NCBI GenBank assembly: GCA_017989485.1
Contig: JAGNPU010000034.1
Span: forward strand, 1-10,618
Direction of reading: 5' to 3'
DNA length: 10,618 nt
DNA from: Neisseriaceae bacterium
Lineage (GTDB): Bacteria; Pseudomonadota; Gammaproteobacteria; Burkholderiales; Neisseriaceae
Positions 7,309 through 10,618 of the stretch are shown here, in pieces; within the stretch, counting starts at the first letter, position 1, and every line of letters begins with the position of its first letter. Made by a program: the position numbers and the translations under genes. The notes beneath the pieces are model-generated. The model did no database searches, was not told where the DNA came from, and saw only the letters and a list, made by a program, of their open reading frames with translations.

Positions 7309-8205
7309 ATGGCTTTCAAATATGTGACGGTGGCAGGGGCGGGCGTGTTGGGCAGCCAAATTGCCTTTCAGTGTGCTTACCATGGCTATCCAGTGTGCCT
7401 ATACGATTTAAATGCGGCATCGTTGGCCCAGGCCAGAGACCATTTTGCCGAATTGCAGCAGGCGTATAAGCGTGATTTGGGGGCCAGTGCCGAAGCCGTT
7501 GGGGCCGCCTTTGCGCGCATTGGCTATGCCGATGATTTGGCTCAGGCGGTGGTAGGGGCCGACTTGGTCATTGAGGCCATACCTGAAGTTTTGGCCATCA
7601 AGCAGGCATTTTACCAGCAGCTGGGTACGGTGGCGCCGGCACATACGGTGTTTGCCACCAACAGTTCGACCCTGTTGCCCAGCCAAATGGCGGCGGCCAC
7701 CGGGCGGCCCGGCCAGTTTTTGGCCCTGCATTTTGCCAACACGATTTGGGTCAATAATACGGCCGAAATCATGGGGCATGCGGCCACTGAGCCGAAGGTG
7801 TTTGCGCAGGTGGTTGATTTTGCAGGCGCGATTGGCATGGTGGCCTTGCCCTTACACAAAGAGCAGGCTGGGTATATTTTAAACACATTGTTGGTGCCCT
7901 TGCTCAACGCTGGCCTAGGCCTGCTGATTAAGGGCGTGGCCGATGCGGCCACCATAGACAAAACGTGGATGATCGCCACCGGCGCGCCCATGGGGCCTTT
8001 TGCAATTTTGGATGTGGTTGGTGTGAAAACTGCTTATAATATAGCTTTAGGCCGCGCACAAGCGACAGGCGACGAGGCCTCTGGTGAATTGGCTGCCTAT
8101 TTGCAAGCCAATTACATAGACCAAGGCAAGCTGGGTGTGGCAACGGGTGAGGGGTTTTATCGTTATCCTCATCCTCAGTATCAAGACCCTGACTTTTTAA
8201 AATAA
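7309..8205 (+). CDS. 3-hydroxyacyl-CoA dehydrogenase-family protein, substrate unknown
   Basis: The 298-residue protein has the two-domain fold of NAD-dependent L-3-hydroxyacyl-CoA dehydrogenases. The Rossmann domain begins with GAGVLGS (10-16) and has D33 after the second strand, which favours NAD over NADP. The family's catalytic residues are in place: a Ser in NSST (119-120), H141 and N144 in LHFANTIW, E153 in NTAEIM (12 residues after the His, as in the canonical enzyme), and N192 in GYILNTLL. The usual HFFNP motif is replaced by HFANTIW-NNTAEIM, typical of a less studied branch that also carries the DKTWMIATGAPMGPFAILD stretch seen here. Its substrate could be a short hydroxyacyl-CoA or another hydroxy acid. 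The ATG at 7309 has AGAGGA six bases upstream; a TTG at 7303 is less likely. It is followed 21 bases later by lysP, so an operon is likely. I found no convincing promoter in the 66 bases after the aspS terminator. Confidence 0.88.
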   Translation: MAFKYVTVAGAGVLGSQIAFQCAYHGYPVCLYDLNAASLAQARDHFAELQQAYKRDLGASAEAVGAAFARIGYADDLAQAVVGADLVIEAIPEVLAIKQAFYQQLGTVAPAHTVFATNSSTLLPSQMAAATGRPGQFLALHFANTIWVNNTAEIMGHAATEPKVFAQVVDFAGAIGMVALPLHKEQAGYILNTLLVPLLNAGLGLLIKGVADAATIDKTWMIATGAPMGPFAILDVVGVKTAYNIALGRAQATGDEASGELAAYLQANYIDQGKLGVATGEGFYRYPHPQYQDPDFLK

Positions 8206-8226
8206 TTATTCAAAAATAGGTTTTTA

Positions 8227-9726
8227 ATGGCTACAGACAATGGATCCGGCGAATTACGCCGTGAGTTAAAAGCACGTCACTTAACCATGATCGCCATCGG
8301 TGGTTCGATCGGCACAGGCTTATTTGTGGCCTCTGGGGCCACCATCTCTCAGGCAGGCCCTGGCGGGGCCTTGCTGTCCTATGCCCTCATCGGCCTAATG
8401 GTCTACTTCTTGATGACCAGCCTGGGTGAGCTGGCGGCGTATATGCCGGTGTCGGGTTCGTTTTCTACCTATGGCGCCAAATACGTCGAGCCGGGATTTG
8501 GTTTTGCCCTAGGGTGGAACTACTGGTACAACTGGGCCGTGACCGTGGCGGTCGACCTGGTGGCCGCCCAGCTGGTGGTCAGCTATTGGTTTGACACCGG
8601 CCCGTTTGGCAGCCCGATGTGGGTGTGGAGCGCCATTTTCTTGGGCATAATTTTCTTGATCAACTATGTGTCGGTCAAAGGATTTGGCGAAGCCGAGTAT
8701 TGGTTCTCGTTGATTAAGGTGGTCACCGTGGTGGTGTTTATTGGCGTGGGCACGCTGATGATCTTCGGTATTTTGGACGGCGCCCCCAATGCCGGCTGGC
8801 AAAACTGGACCATTGGGGATGCCCCTTTTGCCGGCGGTTTGTCGGCCATGATCGGCGTGGCCATGGTGGTGGGCTTTTCCTTCCAGGGCACCGAGTTGAT
8901 CGGCATTGCGGCAGGAGAATCAGAAGACCCAGGTAAAAATATTCCGCGGGCGGTGCGTCAGGTGTTTTGGCGTATTTTGCTGTTTTACATTTTTGCCATT
9001 TTGGTGATCAGCCTAATCATTCCCTATACCGACCCTTCTTTGTTAAACGACAGTGAAGACGTCAGCATCAGCCCATTTACCATGGTGTTTAAAAATGCCG
9101 GCCTCAGCCTCATCATCAATAATATTGAGATTCTGTCGGCCGCGGCCATCATGAATGCGGTGATCTTGACGTCGGTGCTGTCGGCGGGTAATTCCGGCAT
9201 GTATGCCTCGACGCGGATGCTGTTTGCGCTGGCGCGCGAAGGCAAGGCACCTAAGGTGTTTGCCCGCCTGTCTGCCAATGGCGTGCCACGCAATGCCCTG
9301 TATGCGACCACTATTGTGGCCGGCCTGTGCTTCCTCACCTCAATGTTTGGCAACCAGCAGGTCTATTTATGGTTGTTGTATACCTCGGGCATGACGGGCT
9401 TTATTGCCTGGTTGGGGATTGCGGTCAGCCATTATCGCTTCCGCCGCGGCTTTGTGGCGCAGGGGCGCGACATGAATGAGCTGCCCTACCGTTCTAAGTT
9501 CTTCCCGTTTGGGCCGCTGTTTGCCTTTGCCCTGTGCTTGATTATTGCGCTGGGCCAAGACTTTCAGTCGCTGATGGGCGATGACATCGACTGGATGAAG
9601 GTGACGACCACCTATATTGGCATCCCCCTGTTTTTCCTGATTTGGTTTGGCTATAAGTGGACCAAGGGCACCAAGTTTGTGAAATACAGCGAGATGGAGT
9701 TCCCGGACAAGCTGAAAGGCAAATAG
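8227..9726 (+). CDS. lysP: lysine-specific permease LysP
   Basis: LysP is a proton-coupled lysine importer of the amino acid-polyamine-organocation superfamily, with 12 membrane segments. The 499-residue product follows E. coli LysP (489 residues) almost throughout. It has the N-terminal LRRELKARHLTMIAIGGSIG with the TM1 GTGLFVASG loop, ALGWNYWYNWAVT, GFSFQGTELIGIAAGESEDP (E223 and E231 in the region known to matter for lysine binding), IPYTDPSLL, VLSAGNSGMYASTRML and the C-terminal FVKYSEMEFPDKLKGK. One oddity is about nine extra residues (294-302) in the segment before SAAAIMNAVILT, compared with the E. coli protein as I recall it. A short AGG lies six bases before the ATG. The spacing after the dehydrogenase gene and the shared downstream terminator point to one transcript. 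No cad genes, which LysP regulates in E. coli, are in the window. Confidence 0.95.
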   Translation: MATDNGSGELRRELKARHLTMIAIGGSIGTGLFVASGATISQAGPGGALLSYALIGLMVYFLMTSLGELAAYMPVSGSFSTYGAKYVEPGFGFALGWNYWYNWAVTVAVDLVAAQLVVSYWFDTGPFGSPMWVWSAIFLGIIFLINYVSVKGFGEAEYWFSLIKVVTVVVFIGVGTLMIFGILDGAPNAGWQNWTIGDAPFAGGLSAMIGVAMVVGFSFQGTELIGIAAGESEDPGKNIPRAVRQVFWRILLFYIFAILVISLIIPYTDPSLLNDSEDVSISPFTMVFKNAGLSLIINNIEILSAAAIMNAVILTSVLSAGNSGMYASTRMLFALAREGKAPKVFARLSANGVPRNALYATTIVAGLCFLTSMFGNQQVYLWLLYTSGMTGFIAWLGIAVSHYRFRRGFVAQGRDMNELPYRSKFFPFGPLFAFALCLIIALGQDFQSLMGDDIDWMKVTTTYIGIPLFFLIWFGYKWTKGTKFVKYSEMEFPDKLKGK

Positions 9727-9748
9727 CCCGTTAAGGCTGTTGGAAACC

Positions 9749-9782
9749 AAGCCGCCCCACGTTGAACGTGGGGCGGCTTTTT
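9749..9782 (+). terminator. intrinsic terminator of lysP, possibly shared with the convergent regulator
   Basis: A long stem (AAGCCGCCCCACG/CGTGGGGCGGCTT) with a TTGAA loop ends in five T on the plus strand, 22 bases after the lysP stop codon. On the minus strand only a weak T-rich tail follows, so it terminates the convergent regulator less efficiently, if at all. Confidence 0.93.
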
Positions 9783-9793
9783 ATTGGGTTTTG

Positions 9794-10618
9794 TTACATG
9801 CCCAGCTGCTGAGACAGGTCGTCTGCGGCGCTGAGCAAGGAGGGCAATAGGGCGTCCACCATTTCTTCGGGGCTAAAGCGAGATGATTGGGTGCTGATGT
9901 TCATGGCGGCCACGACCTCGCCCACCACGTTGTGAATGGGCACGGCCAAGGAGCATAGGCCTAGCTCCAACTCTTGATTCACGATGGCATAGCCTTGGGT
10001 GAGGGTGTGTTGCATGATGGGTTCGAGCGCCTCAGGCTTGTACACCGTGTGTTCGGTCAGGGGGAGCAGCTTCACCCGCTGATAATAGGCCTGACGCTGG
10101 GCTTCGGTTTTGGCCGCCAGCACCACGCGGCCCATGGAGGAGCAATAGGCGGGCAGGCGGCTGCCGACGGTCAGCACCACCGACATCACGCGCTTGGTGG
10201 GGGAGCGGCCGACGTACAAAATGGTGTCGTTCTCTAGGACCGCCAAAGAGCTAGACTCGTTGACCTCGTTGCTGACCCGTTCTAAAAAGGGCTGGGCGGT
10301 TAAGGCCAGGTCGGTAGAAGACAAATAGGCATAGCCTAGGGTTAACACCTTAGGGCGAAGAAAGTATAAGTTGTCCTGATTATCCACATAGCCTAAGGCT
10401 TTTAAGGTGTACAGGCAGCGCCGAACGGTGGCGCGGGGCAGGGTGGTGTGGCGGGCCAGGTCGGCAATGGTCTGGCGTCGGCGCTGCTTGGAAAAGGCCC
10501 CAATCACCAATAGGCCACGCGCCAAAGAGGCCATGAAGTCCGGGTCGCCCTTGTATTTACCCAGGGTGTGCACGGGAGACAGGGCGGCGCCTTCTGCTGG
10601 GTCTACGTTGCCATGCAT
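9794..10618 (-). CDS. IclR-family transcriptional regulator, PcaR/PobR type
   Basis: The 274-residue protein has the IclR architecture. A winged helix-turn-helix (about residues 30-90) opens FMASLARGLLVIGAF, with the recognition region LARHTTLPRATVRRCLYTL. An effector-binding domain (about 105-270) follows, with the hallmarks CSSMGRVVLA, GYAIVNQELELGLCSLAVPI and MNISTQSSRFSPEE. This combination is typical of the PcaR/PcaU/PobR branch, whose known members respond to aromatic or beta-ketoadipate-pathway compounds. The ligand here cannot be read from the sequence. The ATG is the last codon in the window (10616-10618), so the true start may lie beyond the edge, but the length already equals the family's. 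The gene is convergent with lysP; such regulators usually act on a divergent neighbour, here off the right edge. Confidence 0.92.
   Translation of the reverse strand: MHGNVDPAEGAALSPVHTLGKYKGDPDFMASLARGLLVIGAFSKQRRRQTIADLARHTTLPRATVRRCLYTLKALGYVDNQDNLYFLRPKVLTLGYAYLSSTDLALTAQPFLERVSNEVNESSSLAVLENDTILYVGRSPTKRVMSVVLTVGSRLPAYCSSMGRVVLAAKTEAQRQAYYQRVKLLPLTEHTVYKPEALEPIMQHTLTQGYAIVNQELELGLCSLAVPIHNVVGEVVAAMNISTQSSRFSPEEMVDALLPSLLSAADDLSQQLGM

Noticed and set aside
8227..9726. A LysP-CadC type lysine/acid sensing system
   Set aside because: Only the permease is present; no cadC, cadA or cadB homologue lies in the window.

Overview
The window looks like chromosomal DNA from a betaproteobacterium of the order Neisseriales. 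The clearest marker is the phospholipase A1 gene, whose protein resembles the Neisseria PldA along its length, including an N-terminal domain that enterobacterial PldA lacks. No full-length Neisseria-type DNA uptake sequence was seen by eye, so this may not be a core Neisseria species. Base composition is moderately GC-rich. Most genes are well-known housekeeping or transport genes.

Layout: (1) 2-283, the 3' part of a small DUF3817 membrane protein gene cut by the left edge. (2) 284-882, about 600 bases with no credible gene but packed with inverted repeats: an isolated GC-rich hairpin, a Neisseriales-style CGCGCAGGCGG palindrome, and a roughly 210-base composite of nested hairpins. (3) murJ on the minus strand with its terminator, divergent from rpsT, which has a good promoter and terminator. 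(4) pldA, a DUF502 membrane protein and aspS, all on the plus strand; DUF502 and aspS are probably co-transcribed and end at a strong terminator. (5) A two-gene plus-strand unit, a 3-hydroxyacyl-CoA dehydrogenase-family gene followed 21 bases later by a lysine permease (lysP), closed by a strong terminator. (6) A convergent IclR-family regulator of the PcaR/PobR type, whose start codon sits at the right edge.

Functionally the window combines cell-envelope work (MurJ flips lipid II, PldA degrades phospholipid in the outer membrane, DUF502 and DUF3817 are inner-membrane proteins of unknown role), translation (ribosomal protein S20, AspRS) and a small metabolic module (acyl-CoA-type dehydrogenase plus lysine uptake). 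The AspRS carries residues associated with the non-discriminating type that charges both tRNA-Asp and tRNA-Asn.

I found no CRISPR array, phage, transposase, toxin-antitoxin pair, tRNA or rRNA. I see no convincing new multi-gene system. The best leads are the composite repeat, the non-discriminating AspRS signature, the orphan dehydrogenase-permease pair, and a short insertion in LysP.
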